A stretch of 64,000 nucleotides of DNA from Lacrimispora celerecrescens. GTDB lineage: Bacteria > Bacillota > Clostridia > Lachnospirales > Lachnospiraceae. Made by a program: the position numbers and the translations under genes. Positions within the stretch are counted from its first letter, which is position 1; the number at the start of each line of letters is the position of its first letter. Of the stretch, positions 8,644 through 17,254 are shown one piece after another. Below the pieces are notes generated by a model that saw nothing but the letters and a program-made list of their open reading frames with translations, made no database searches and had not been told where the DNA came from. The stretch is taken from NCBI RefSeq assembly GCF_000732605.1, contig NZ_JPME01000028.1, positions 1-64,000 on the forward strand, in the 5' to 3' direction.

Positions 8644-8909
8644 ATCCGTGCGTCTCACTTTGAACCGCTATCACAGGCGTTACCCTGGCAGTTAACTCGG
8701 TCCAGGCACCCTCACGGCACACAGAAGGTTTCACTTAGTGCTGCTGCATTCCTGCCCTGACACGGTTCATGAAGATCTGTTGCGTAAGACCCAAACGTCA
8801 TCGCCACTTACCAGGGGCAGCCCTACAATAGGCAGCCCGGGGTGAGACATCACCCCTGCTAGAGCGGATTGCAGGTACAGGGCACCGCTATCTCCCCGGC
8901 TGCACGGAA
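8644..8909 (-). ncRNA. ffs: Signal recognition particle RNA, large bacterial type
   Basis: About 266 nt. The 5' end CCGTGC pairs with GCACGG at the 3' end, closing the long SRP rod. The conserved domain IV is visible as TGTCAGGGCAGGAATGCAGC, with the GGAA tetraloop and the AGCAGC asymmetric loop that bind Ffh. The length and the extra 5'/3' Alu-like part fit the Bacillus/Clostridium 6S-like SRP RNA rather than the 4.5S form. It is flanked by a strong promoter and a terminator. The ends are placed by base pairing, to within a few bases. Confidence 0.93.
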
Positions 8910-8942
8910 ACTTTATGACATGTATTGGTTTAATCGCACTTT

Positions 8943-8971
8943 AGTATACATGGAAACGGGAGGATTGTCAA
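8943..8971 (-). promoter_or_regulatory. SRP RNA promoter, overlapping the upstream stop codon
   Basis: On the minus strand TTGACA (8971-8966), 17-bp spacer, TATACT (8948-8943). The -35 box overlaps the TGA stop (8970-8968) of the dehydrogenase gene upstream, so the sugar operon abuts the SRP unit with no spacer. Confidence 0.85.
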
Positions 8972-10008
8972 GGAGTTGAAATGGATTTGCATTTTATTGG
9001 AATTACTCTCCCCTCTTTCCCGCTTTTATAAATCGCACACACCAGCTCTTGTGTGGACATCACCTCTCCCGCCGTATTTCGCGGACGCTTTCCTTCCGCC
9101 AGGCAGGAATAAAAATTCTGTATCTCCTTCATATGCCCAACCCCCCAGTACTGCTTCACATTTCCAAAATCAAAGGTTTCCATGGGGTTTCTGTCCGCTG
9201 CAAGCTGCCGTCCATCGTGGAAAGCAATCACAGCTTTCTCACCTGTCAAATTCACCATACCCTTTTCGCAGTGCAGCTCAATCTCCACAGGTGCGTCATA
9301 TGTATAATAGTTCATGGCGTAAAAGCTGGCATTAAGACCGCTTTTATAGTGAATCAGACCTTCTGCGCAATCTTCCACTTTTATGGTCTTATGGGCCCTG
9401 CTGCTGATGGTGGCGTCAACCCACTGAACCTCTGAATCAATAAACCAGTTCATCAGATCCAAGGTGTGAATGGCCTGGTCGATAATCACGCCGCCGCCCT
9501 CTTTCTCCCATGTTCCCTTCCAGTCGCTCTTAGAATAATACTCATCAGAACGGTTCCAGGTGACGGATGCTCTGGCAGAAAGGATACTCCCCAGTTCCCC
9601 CGCCTCCAAGGTCTTTTTAATCAGAAGCGAACCAGGGTTAAAACGGTTTTGAAAGCTTACCATTAAAACACGTCCGTTCTTTTCCGCCGCCTCTTCCATC
9701 TGCTTTGCATCCTTAAGTTCAATTGCCATGGGCTTTTCTGTCAGTACGTGGATTCCATGCTCCAGGGCATAGATGGCCATTTCAGCATGGAGATAGTGAG
9801 GAGTACAGATATGGACCGTATCAAGCTTCTCCTTTGCTATCATTTCCTGATAATCTGTATAATAGCTGCAGCCGTACTGCTTTCCCGTCTTCTCTGCCAG
9901 CTCTCCATTACTGTCACATACCGCCGCAAGCTGTACCAACGGCTGCTTTTTAATTGAAACTGCGTGCATGGGAAATATCTTCCCGCATCCTATAATTCCT
10001 GCCTTCAT
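8968..10008 (-). CDS. Gfo/Idh/MocA family oxidoreductase (1 of 3)
   Basis: 346 residues from the chosen start. It begins with the Rossmann NAD(P) motif MKAGIIGCGKIFPMHAV and shows the family signature EKPMA with Lys (about residue 91-95). The C-terminal GFO_IDH_MocA fold contains VIIDQAIHTLDLMNWF, whose HTLD His is the usual catalytic one. The start at 10008 is preferred because AAAGG lies ten bases upstream; an ATG at 10029 overlaps the previous stop (ATGA) but has no clear Shine-Dalgarno. It probably oxidises or isomerises a sugar or cyclitol. Last gene of the carbohydrate operon. Confidence 0.88.
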   Translation of the reverse strand: MKAGIIGCGKIFPMHAVSIKKQPLVQLAAVCDSNGELAEKTGKQYGCSYYTDYQEMIAKEKLDTVHICTPHYLHAEMAIYALEHGIHVLTEKPMAIELKDAKQMEEAAEKNGRVLMVSFQNRFNPGSLLIKKTLEAGELGSILSARASVTWNRSDEYYSKSDWKGTWEKEGGGVIIDQAIHTLDLMNWFIDSEVQWVDATISSRAHKTIKVEDCAEGLIHYKSGLNASFYAMNYYTYDAPVEIELHCEKGMVNLTGEKAVIAFHDGRQLAADRNPMETFDFGNVKQYWGVGHMKEIQNFYSCLAEGKRPRNTAGEVMSTQELVCAIYKSGKEGRVIPIKCKSISTP

Positions 10009-10025
10009 TGTCACAGCGCCTTTCG

Positions 10026-11030
10026 TCATCTGTCAAATTCAATATGTTCCACCATGGTGGCAGTGTGGCTGTCCGTGGATTGGTAGGCTGCCACAGCCAC
10101 CTCTAAAGCCCTGGCACCGTCTCTTCCAGAGGCCAGTGGTTCTTTCCCGGTTCTGCATACCTCCACAAACTCACGTACCAGCCCCTCGTCACCGCCTTCA
10201 TTCCATATCACGTCCACGATGATACCGCTAACCTCATCCACGATGTGGTTCACCTGTCCAAAAGCCTTTACCTCCAGGACACCCTTTGTTCCGATGATTT
10301 CCATATCAACTTGAGGCCAGATTGGGTAATTTTTATGATGAGCCCAGCTGCAGTCTATGGTCACAAATGCACCGCTTTCCATTTCAGCCACAACGATTCC
10401 GCAATCATCAATCTGCTTGTTGTGAATCAAATCACCACTTTCACAGTATACCGACCGGTATTCGCTGTTGGTGAACCAGCGGATTAAGTCGGCCAAATGA
10501 ACGGTGTGATCCATCACTCCGCCGCCTCCTGACAGCTCCTTATTTAAAAACCAGCCGGATGGTATTTTCCCGTGGTTTATGCCTGTGATACTTAATATAT
10601 CCCCGATTTCGCCGCGTTCCACCATTTCCCTTGCGGCCACAATATTCGGGTTAAAGCGCATGGGAAACGCATTCATGATACGGACTCCTGCTTCATCCGC
10701 GGCCCTTATCATCTGCCTTGCTTCAGCCGCAGTCAGGGCAAAGGGTTTCTCCACCATAATGTGTTTTCCTTTTAAAGCTGCATCCACTGATACCTGACAG
10801 TGCATTTTGTTGTTGGTACAGATAATGACTCCATCTACTGCTTCATTAAGAAGATCATGATAATCCTTAAAATATCTGGTCTTAAACTCATAAGCCATCC
10901 TGGTTCCCCGGAATTCGTCTTCGTCGGCAATTCCTAAAAGCTCTACGCCCGGAAGCTCCAGCAGGGCTTTCGTATAGCTTACAGCATGCATGTGTTCAAA
11001 GCTGATTACACCTATTTTTACATTTTTCAT
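10026..11030 (-). CDS. Gfo/Idh/MocA family oxidoreductase (2 of 3)
   Basis: 334 residues. The N-terminal strand KIGVISFEHMHAVSY replaces the usual GxGxxG by SFEHMH, which is seen in some members of this family and may change cofactor handling. The EKPFA motif carries the conserved Lys, and MDHTVHLADLIRWF holds the predicted catalytic His. It is paralogous to its two neighbours but only distantly similar by eye, so the three enzymes probably catalyse different steps, such as stepwise oxidation/epimerisation. Substrate unknown. Confidence 0.87.
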   Translation of the reverse strand: MKNVKIGVISFEHMHAVSYTKALLELPGVELLGIADEDEFRGTRMAYEFKTRYFKDYHDLLNEAVDGVIICTNNKMHCQVSVDAALKGKHIMVEKPFALTAAEARQMIRAADEAGVRIMNAFPMRFNPNIVAAREMVERGEIGDILSITGINHGKIPSGWFLNKELSGGGGVMDHTVHLADLIRWFTNSEYRSVYCESGDLIHNKQIDDCGIVVAEMESGAFVTIDCSWAHHKNYPIWPQVDMEIIGTKGVLEVKAFGQVNHIVDEVSGIIVDVIWNEGGDEGLVREFVEVCRTGKEPLASGRDGARALEVAVAAYQSTDSHTATMVEHIEFDR

Positions 11031-11045
11031 TCTTTTATCCCTCCG

Positions 11046-12034
11046 CTATAAGCTCACCGGCTGTCCCGTCTGTGACGACTGTATGCCTGCCAGTACTACC
11101 TTCAATGCTTCAATGGCTTCCTGTCCTGTTACCGCTAAAGGTAAGTTATATTCGATGGAACGCACAAATTCATTTAATTCAGCACAGTAAGGCTCTGCGC
11201 TCCCCTCTACCGGTGAAAATGCCTCTAATTTATGCAGGCCCTCCTCACAAGTCTGCTTTATTACAGGAGAGGTGCTTAAATTGTCAAATTCAATCTGTGC
11301 CTTAGTCCCTACGATTTCATAGGTCACATGGAAGGCGGAACCGCTGGGGTAGGCCCAGCTTCCCTCTACATGGGCGATGGCTCCATTTTTTAAACGGAGA
11401 AGAAGGATACAGTGCTCCTGGCCGGACACCGTGCCGTTAAAGCTCTTCGCAAAGACTCGCTCTACTGCTCCGACGTTGCGGATGATCCAGTCCACATCGT
11501 GAATCACCAGGTCCATAATCGGGCCGCCGCTTTTTCTATAATCCTGATACCAGTTCTCCCAGCTCCACTGGGGAAATGCCTGGTTTCTTGTTGTTCTGAT
11601 CAGCCTGGGTACTCCCAGCCTGCCAGTTTCAATCTGCTCCTGTGCCTGCCGATAGGACGGAAAAAAGCGAAGTACATGGCCAACGGAAAATTTAACACCA
11701 TTAGCTGCTGCCGCCTCAAGCATAGCCTCGCCATCTTCCATTGTCAGGGCTATGGGTTTTTCACAGAAGACATGCTTTCCCTTATCCATGGCCGCAATGG
11801 CATATTCTTTATGAAGATACGTGGGAAGGCACACATCCAGCACATCAAAGTCTCCCTGCTCCATCATTCTTCGAAGCTTGTAAAGGTTGCAGCGCCATGA
11901 AGCTCTGCCAGCCTCACCGCCCGATCCTCCTGTATATCACAGAAGGCCGTTACAGCCGCCTCCTTAATCTTTAAGTATCCGCTGGCATGGGTTCTTCCCA
12001 TGGTTCCACAGCCGATCAATGCAATCTTTACCAT
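11046..12034 (-). pseudogene. Gfo/Idh/MocA oxidoreductase (3 of 3), frameshifted
   Basis: Read straight, an ORF from ATG 12034 gives the Rossmann part (MVKIALIGCGTMGRTHASGY ... FTSFEE) and stops at TGA 11866-11864. The next frame continues with MMEQGDFDVLDVCLPTYLHK, EKPIA and the HDVDW catalytic-His region to 11046. Restoring one A at GAAGAA(A)TG (near 11867) joins both halves into a normal protein of about 330 residues. The break sits in a short A run, as other indels in this window do, so a sequencing error is likely. As written, the second half could still be started at the ATG that overlaps the stop. Confidence 0.85.
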
Positions 12035-12046
12035 TACCGCATCCCT

Positions 12047-12847
12047 CTACTTTCCTATTTTATCTATTTTATTTCTCGATGTACAGCCGCGTCCCGGTTC
12101 ATACAAATGGAGGTTGTATTTTTTCACCAGTTCTATGGCCCGCTCATTTTTTCCCAGGATATTGACGTTATGAGCGTCACTTCCCGGCGAAAACAAAACA
12201 TCCTGCTTTGCCAGCGCTTCCACCACCCATTCCCTGGGCGTTTTCGTAGCGCCATGCAGTTCATATGCTTTCCCGCTTTTCTTAAGCCGTTTTCCCAGTT
12301 CCTGTATAAATGGGGGATCAAAGTACGACTCGCTGATCTTTCTGCAGATTTCCTGCCTTCCCTCATAGGTCGTACCTTCTCCCAGCATCGGTCCAATGGG
12401 AAGGTAGCCCTCCGGGTGCCCCAGCACATCTCCTTCTCCCTCTGCCATCAAAAGCAGTTTTTTCTTATATGCCTGCCAGTAGGCGTCACAAAAATACTCT
12501 CCCCGCCGAAACGGATAACTCCCCTCTATGTAATGGGGACTGGTTATAATGATATCGCAGGCAGACTTACATTCCCGTTCTACGCGCAGATGTCCGGATT
12601 CATCGGTACAGGTCTCGATGCCGCAGTAGACCGTAATCGAGCTTCCTGCGGCCAGGTTCCTGATCTTGTCAAAATGACGGAGCAGCTCTCCAGTCGTCTT
12701 TTGGTCTCTTGAAAGACCTGGATCAAAGGCATCAAAATGGTCCGTAATCGCCAATTTTTCAATTCCCAGGGAGACAGCCATATTTATGACTTCTTCCGGA
12801 GTCTTTTCCCCATCGGAAAATGTTGTATGTACATGATAATCTACCAT
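12047..12847 (-). CDS. PHP-domain phosphoesterase (HisJ-like)
   Basis: 266 residues of the polymerase-and-histidinol-phosphatase superfamily. The metal ligands are visible: HVH at residues 5-7, TDHFD at about 36-40, the Glu of CGIE, SPH, GHPEG, and SDAHN near 220. These enzymes remove phosphate from small phosphomonoesters or cyclic phosphates with three metals. The histidine biosynthesis context is absent. Position inside an ABC-transporter/dehydrogenase operon suggests a sugar-phosphate or cyclic-phosphate substrate (inference). Gaps of 12 bases on both sides support cotranscription. Confidence 0.82.
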   Translation of the reverse strand: MVDYHVHTTFSDGEKTPEEVINMAVSLGIEKLAITDHFDAFDPGLSRDQKTTGELLRHFDKIRNLAAGSSITVYCGIETCTDESGHLRVERECKSACDIIITSPHYIEGSYPFRRGEYFCDAYWQAYKKKLLLMAEGEGDVLGHPEGYLPIGPMLGEGTTYEGRQEICRKISESYFDPPFIQELGKRLKKSGKAYELHGATKTPREWVVEALAKQDVLFSPGSDAHNVNILGKNERAIELVKKYNLHLYEPGRGCTSRNKIDKIGK

Positions 12848-12859
12848 AATCTTACCTTC

Positions 12860-13693
12860 CTATTTAATTCCGGAAAGCGACACGCCTTCTACCAAATATT
12901 TCTGGAATATGACGTAGATAATTAAGACCGGGATGATAGCCACTGCAGCTGCTGCCATTTTTAAGTTATAGGAATCGTAATATTGGCTTGACAGCTTGGC
13001 AATTGCTAACGGAAGCGTCCTCAGCTTATCCGAGTTCACCACAAGGAGAGGCCATTGGAATGCATTCCAGCTTGACACCATTTTCTGAATGGCAATGACC
13101 GCAATCAGCGGCTTCACTGCCGGAATTACGATTTTCCTAAAGATCAGCAGTTCTCCCGCCCCGTCAATCCTGGCCGCCTCCAAAAGCGGCGTGGGAATGG
13201 ATGACATGAAGTTCCTGGCCAGAAAGATGCTGAAGGCATCCGCCATTCCCGGTATGATTAAGCCGGCCATGGTATCCACTAACTTTAACTGGTTTGCCAT
13301 AATATAAAGAGGGATGATTGTAGCCACCCACGGAATCATGGTAGAGGATAAAATCATAAGAAATAGGACATTCTTTCCCTTAAATTCATATTTTGCAAAG
13401 CCGTAGCCTGCCAGTAAGACGATGGTCACTGTAGATAATACCTGCATAGCGGTAACAATGACACTGTTCCAGTAATAAAGCCCGATATTCAGTTTTTCGA
13501 ACAGCTCCCTAAAATTATCGGTATTAAATTTTTCCGGCAGCAAAGTGGGCTTCAGTACATAAAATTCTTTCGATTCCTTAAAGGAGGCAAATATCATCCA
13601 CACAAATGGAAAGGCGATAATCATAGCCAGGCCTAGGGTCAGGAGAAAGAAAAAGATTCTCACTGCCATTTTTTTACTTTTTTCACGATTCAT
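12860..13693 (-). CDS. Carbohydrate ABC transporter permease (MalG type)
   Basis: 277 residues with six predicted membrane segments and the binding-protein-dependent transport signature EAARIDGAGELLIFRKIVIPAVKPL (residues ~186-210; EAA...G loop that docks the ATPase). The long N-terminal periplasmic loop (KPTLLPEKFNTDNF) is typical of CUT1 MalG-like subunits. It pairs with the permease just upstream. No ATPase gene is encoded nearby, so a shared MsmK/UgpC-type ATPase is probably used. Confidence 0.93.
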   Translation of the reverse strand: MNREKSKKMAVRIFFFLLTLGLAMIIAFPFVWMIFASFKESKEFYVLKPTLLPEKFNTDNFRELFEKLNIGLYYWNSVIVTAMQVLSTVTIVLLAGYGFAKYEFKGKNVLFLMILSSTMIPWVATIIPLYIMANQLKLVDTMAGLIIPGMADAFSIFLARNFMSSIPTPLLEAARIDGAGELLIFRKIVIPAVKPLIAVIAIQKMVSSWNAFQWPLLVVNSDKLRTLPLAIAKLSSQYYDSYNLKMAAAAVAIIPVLIIYVIFQKYLVEGVSLSGIK

Positions 13694-13713
13694 CGATTGA
13701 CTTTTCCTCCTTC

Positions 13714-14604
13714 CTACAACACATCCAGCTTCGTCGCTTTATATTGAACCATGGTGATAATGAGCACAATAAGAAACAGGCTAAAGGACATTGCAGATGC
13801 ATATCCCATCTGGTAGCTTTGAAATCCCTTTTCATAAATGTAATTCACCACGGTTCTGGTGCTGTTTAACGGTCCCTTTAACATATATGTTTCCTGGAAA
13901 ATCATGAACACTCCGATCACATTTTTCATGAGAAGATAGATATGAGCAGGGCGCAGCATGGGAAACGTGATGTAGCGGAAGGTCTGCCAGCTGCTTGCTC
14001 CGTCGATTGCGGAGGCTTCCTTTATCTCTGAGGGAACATCCTGAAGTCCTGCCAGATAGATTAGCATGGCTTCTCCAAAGTCCTTCCACACCTTGAAAAT
14101 AATAACAGACAGTACGGCGGTAGAGGCATTTTCCACCCAGCCAAGTCCCTTTAAGCCGAAAAAGCCTAAGATGCTGTTAAACAGACCGAAGCTGGGCTGA
14201 AAAAAATACTCAAACAGGATTGCCGCGGCAATGGTGGAGGTAATGACCGGAGAATAGAAAATCAGACGGAATAATTTAACGCCTTTGATTTTTAAATTCA
14301 GCAGCAGCGCAGTAACCAGACCGGCAGCCAGGACTATAGGGACATAGATAAAAAATTGAGCCATAACGAGGCACGACTTCCAAAAATCCTTATCTCCCAT
14401 CAGCCGGACATAGTTATCAAACCCAACAAAGTTCTTTTTGGGACTTAAGGCCGACCAGTCCGTAAAGCTGATCGGAAGGGCCATGATAGCTGGAATCAGT
14501 GTAACAAAAAATATATAAATTACGGCAGGTGCAATAAAAAAATACGGCACCGCCCTGTGCATAGTAATCCGGTTCCGGCTTACTGCGCCCTGGGATACTT
14601 TCAT
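13714..14604 (-). CDS. Carbohydrate ABC transporter permease (MalF/UgpA type)
   Basis: 296 residues, six membrane segments, with the EAA loop EIKEASAIDGASSWQTFRYI at about residues 196-215. The N-terminus (YFFIAPAVIYIFFVTLIP ... SFTDW) and the middle SPVITSTIAAAILFEYFF stretch are characteristic of CUT1 MalF/UgpA permeases that import oligosaccharides, glycerol phosphates and related solutes. It lies between the binding protein and the second permease. Confidence 0.93.
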   Translation of the reverse strand: MKVSQGAVSRNRITMHRAVPYFFIAPAVIYIFFVTLIPAIMALPISFTDWSALSPKKNFVGFDNYVRLMGDKDFWKSCLVMAQFFIYVPIVLAAGLVTALLLNLKIKGVKLFRLIFYSPVITSTIAAAILFEYFFQPSFGLFNSILGFFGLKGLGWVENASTAVLSVIIFKVWKDFGEAMLIYLAGLQDVPSEIKEASAIDGASSWQTFRYITFPMLRPAHIYLLMKNVIGVFMIFQETYMLKGPLNSTRTVVNYIYEKGFQSYQMGYASAMSFSLFLIVLIITMVQYKATKLDVL

Positions 14605-14676
14605 GGAAAAACCTCCTAAACGTGAGTGCCTAGAGGCGCCAAGCGGAACATGCCGGTTGACGCCCTTTTTTGATTG

Positions 14677-16005
14677 TTATACCGGATTCTTTAATTCATC
14701 GTTCATTTTACTCTGGGCATCCTTTAAAATAGTCTCAATCGGTTCATCGGTCTGTAAAATCCGGTCCATAGCTTCTGTCCAGATGGTATTTAACGCAGAA
14801 GTCTGAAGCGCTCCTACAAAGGAATCATTCAGTGATTCAATAGCAACCGCTACCTTCGGGTCTGATTTTAATCCTGCGTCCTCTAAAAGAGCTTTTCTGG
14901 CCGGCAGCTCTCCCGTCTTCTCTGTCCACTGTCTTTCCACATCATCGCTGCTTAAAAACTGTATAAACCGGGTAGCCGCTTCGTCTGGAGCTTTTGCGCT
15001 CATTACATAGCCCCAGGAGGTCACGCAGGTCGCATGGCTGTCACCCTTTGCAGGAATCAGACCTACTCCAAAATCCAAATCCGGAGCTGTCTGGGGCAGG
15101 TTGCCGATCATGGCCGGATGGCCTAACATTAAGCCAATCAGCCCCTGCCGGAAGCCGGCCCAGTTTTTTACAAATTCCGTATTGTAAACCTTATCAGTTT
15201 TGTATGGTGCGGTATAAGCTTCTATTGCCTCCAGAACCTTCGGATCGTCAGCAAATACGTACTGTCCCGCTGCATCATCATAGAAGGCGCCGCCGTACTG
15301 CTTTATGATGGAAAGCACCTCAGGTGCGTAGCCCTTTCCGCCCCAGCCAGACTGAACCAGCTTACCGCCTTCTGTCTTTGTAAGCTTTCTGGACCAGTCA
15401 AAGAATTCATCCCAGGTTTGCGGTCCTTTTTCTGCATCCAGGCCGGCCTCAGCCACCAGCTTCTTGTTCCATAACATAACAATTGTCTGTAAGTCCGTGG
15501 GCATGCCATAATATTTACCGTCGTATTTCAAGCCGTCTACAGCCGCAGGCACAAAGTCAGCCGTGATTGAATCTGCAGACATAACTTCTTCTGCCAGCGG
15601 CTTTATCGCGCCGGTCTGCGCAAGCTTCGCCACCATTCCGGACTGTATCTGGAATACATCAGGTGCCGTATCGGTAGCTAGCGCCGGAATCAGCTTCTGG
15701 CTATAGTCTCCCTCTGGAATAAATTCTAATTTCACCTTAATATCCGGATTCTGCTCTTCAAATGTTTTGACAAGCGCAGTCATCATCTCATCCCTGGCTG
15801 CACTGGAGTGCTGCCAGTATGTCAGCGAAACAGGTGTTTTCTCCCCACCACCGTTTTCCTTCTCTGCAGCTGTCTTTTCCTGATCTGTTGTCTTTTCCTG
15901 ACTTACTGCCCCTCCAGACGTCTCTTTTGCCGGTGCCTTTGTACAGCCCGAGAGTCCTCCGGCCACTAAGGCTGCCGCAACCAGTAGTGATGCCATTTTT
16001 TTCAT
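14677..16005 (-). CDS. Extracellular solute-binding lipoprotein (family 1)
   Basis: 442 residues. A signal peptide with lipobox LSGC (Cys 21) anchors it outside the membrane; a Lys/Glu/Thr-rich linker follows. The mature protein shows family 1 sugar-binding features: LTYWQHSSA, EEQNPDIKVKLEFIPEGDY, PDVFQIQSG, and YGMPTDLQTIVMLWNKKL. It captures the substrate for the two permeases encoded after it. The ligand cannot be inferred directly; the family includes sugar- and glycerophosphodiester-binding members (UgpB-like). Confidence 0.93.
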   Translation of the reverse strand: MKKMASLLVAAALVAGGLSGCTKAPAKETSGGAVSQEKTTDQEKTAAEKENGGGEKTPVSLTYWQHSSAARDEMMTALVKTFEEQNPDIKVKLEFIPEGDYSQKLIPALATDTAPDVFQIQSGMVAKLAQTGAIKPLAEEVMSADSITADFVPAAVDGLKYDGKYYGMPTDLQTIVMLWNKKLVAEAGLDAEKGPQTWDEFFDWSRKLTKTEGGKLVQSGWGGKGYAPEVLSIIKQYGGAFYDDAAGQYVFADDPKVLEAIEAYTAPYKTDKVYNTEFVKNWAGFRQGLIGLMLGHPAMIGNLPQTAPDLDFGVGLIPAKGDSHATCVTSWGYVMSAKAPDEAATRFIQFLSSDDVERQWTEKTGELPARKALLEDAGLKSDPKVAVAIESLNDSFVGALQTSALNTIWTEAMDRILQTDEPIETILKDAQSKMNDELKNPV

Positions 16006-16053
16006 TTTGAAATCCTCCTCATATTTTATTAATAAATCAGGATTAAATCCTGT

Positions 16054-17250
16054 CTATTTTCTGATAGAAACCGCTGTAAAAACTTCCTTATCCAGCACAT
16101 ATTCTGCCATACCGTACAGCGACGTGTGATATCCTTGTCTGGATGCTTTGATGGAAATGCTGGCGGTAAAGGGCTTCAGTGCTTTTTCTTTCACCCATGC
16201 TTCCACCATCCCGGCCATCTCCGGGATTCTGGATACCGGGCCGCCAATTACCACCACATCGGGATTAAATAAATTAACCGCGTTTACTGCGACCAGGGAA
16301 AGCAGCTCGATCTGTTCCCTCATGACCCTGTCGGCAATTTTATCCTTTCCTTCCAAATACCAGTCGGTAAGTACATCGTAGGACAGCATGGTACCGTCTA
16401 ATATGCTTTCGGGATAAATCGTTTCATACATCTGTGTGTACTGTGCCGCCGCAGGTTTTTCCCCAAGAAGCGTTCCAACGCAGCCTGTGGATGAGCATTT
16501 GCAGGGCAGCCCGTGAAGGTCTATGGTGGTATGTCCGATCTCAAGACCGCAGCCATCCATTCTTAAAAGGCTGCCCCTGCTGATTACCGACATGCCGACG
16601 CCCTGATCGCACAGCAGGTAAAGCATGTTCCGGCTGTCCTTTCTTGTTCCGTAATACTCTCCAAGAATCAGTGCATCTGTATCCTTAAATACGTAAACCT
16701 CCATATCCTTTCTAAACAACTGGTTGCTCAATGCCTGGAGATTCACATTTTCCAGATATAATGCAGTGGAATAGACAATGCTTCTGGAGCTGTAGCAGAT
16801 AATACCCGGTATGCTGTATGCCACGATGGATATCTGCTCCATCACATTACGCTGCTGTTCCTCAATCAGAGCAGCCGTATCTTTCAGCGCACTGGAAAAT
16901 GTGGCCTTATCGTGAATTCGGACCGGTAAGGATTTATGCCAGATAATCTCACCTTTCAGATTCACGATTCCTGCCAGAATCCCTTTTGCTGTCACTTTAA
17001 GGGTGAGAATTCTTACCCGTTCTCCGTTTAAGCTGTAAATCATTGGCTTTCTGCCGCCGCTGGACTCTCCGTAATATTCCTCCATCAGAAGCGTCTCTCC
17101 CACCAGCTCACGGATCAGTGCAGAGACCGTGCCTGCGCTTAATTTCGTAACTTCCATGATCTCGGCTTTCGTCACCTCATTCTTTTCACGGAACACGCTT
17201 AATATATTTTGCTTGTTTATGTATTTAATTGTCTCTTTTCCTGCCTTCAA
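16054..17250 (-). CDS. ROK family transcriptional regulator
   Basis: 398 residues. An N-terminal winged helix (NILSVFREKNEVTKAEIMEV with TKLSAGTVSALIREL as recognition region) is followed by a ROK sugar-kinase-like fold. The zinc motif CKCSSTGC (residues ~258-265) and the preceding EIGHTTIDLHG are typical of XylR/NagC-type ROK repressors. It is the second gene of the operon, four bases after the phosphodiesterase. It probably autoregulates through the palindromes over the promoter at 18563-18591. Confidence 0.92.
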   Translation of the reverse strand: MKAGKETIKYINKQNILSVFREKNEVTKAEIMEVTKLSAGTVSALIRELVGETLLMEEYYGESSGGRKPMIYSLNGERVRILTLKVTAKGILAGIVNLKGEIIWHKSLPVRIHDKATFSSALKDTAALIEEQQRNVMEQISIVAYSIPGIICYSSRSIVYSTALYLENVNLQALSNQLFRKDMEVYVFKDTDALILGEYYGTRKDSRNMLYLLCDQGVGMSVISRGSLLRMDGCGLEIGHTTIDLHGLPCKCSSTGCVGTLLGEKPAAAQYTQMYETIYPESILDGTMLSYDVLTDWYLEGKDKIADRVMREQIELLSLVAVNAVNLFNPDVVVIGGPVSRIPEMAGMVEAWVKEKALKPFTASISIKASRQGYHTSLYGMAEYVLDKEVFTAVSIRK

Positions 17251-17254
17251 ACAA

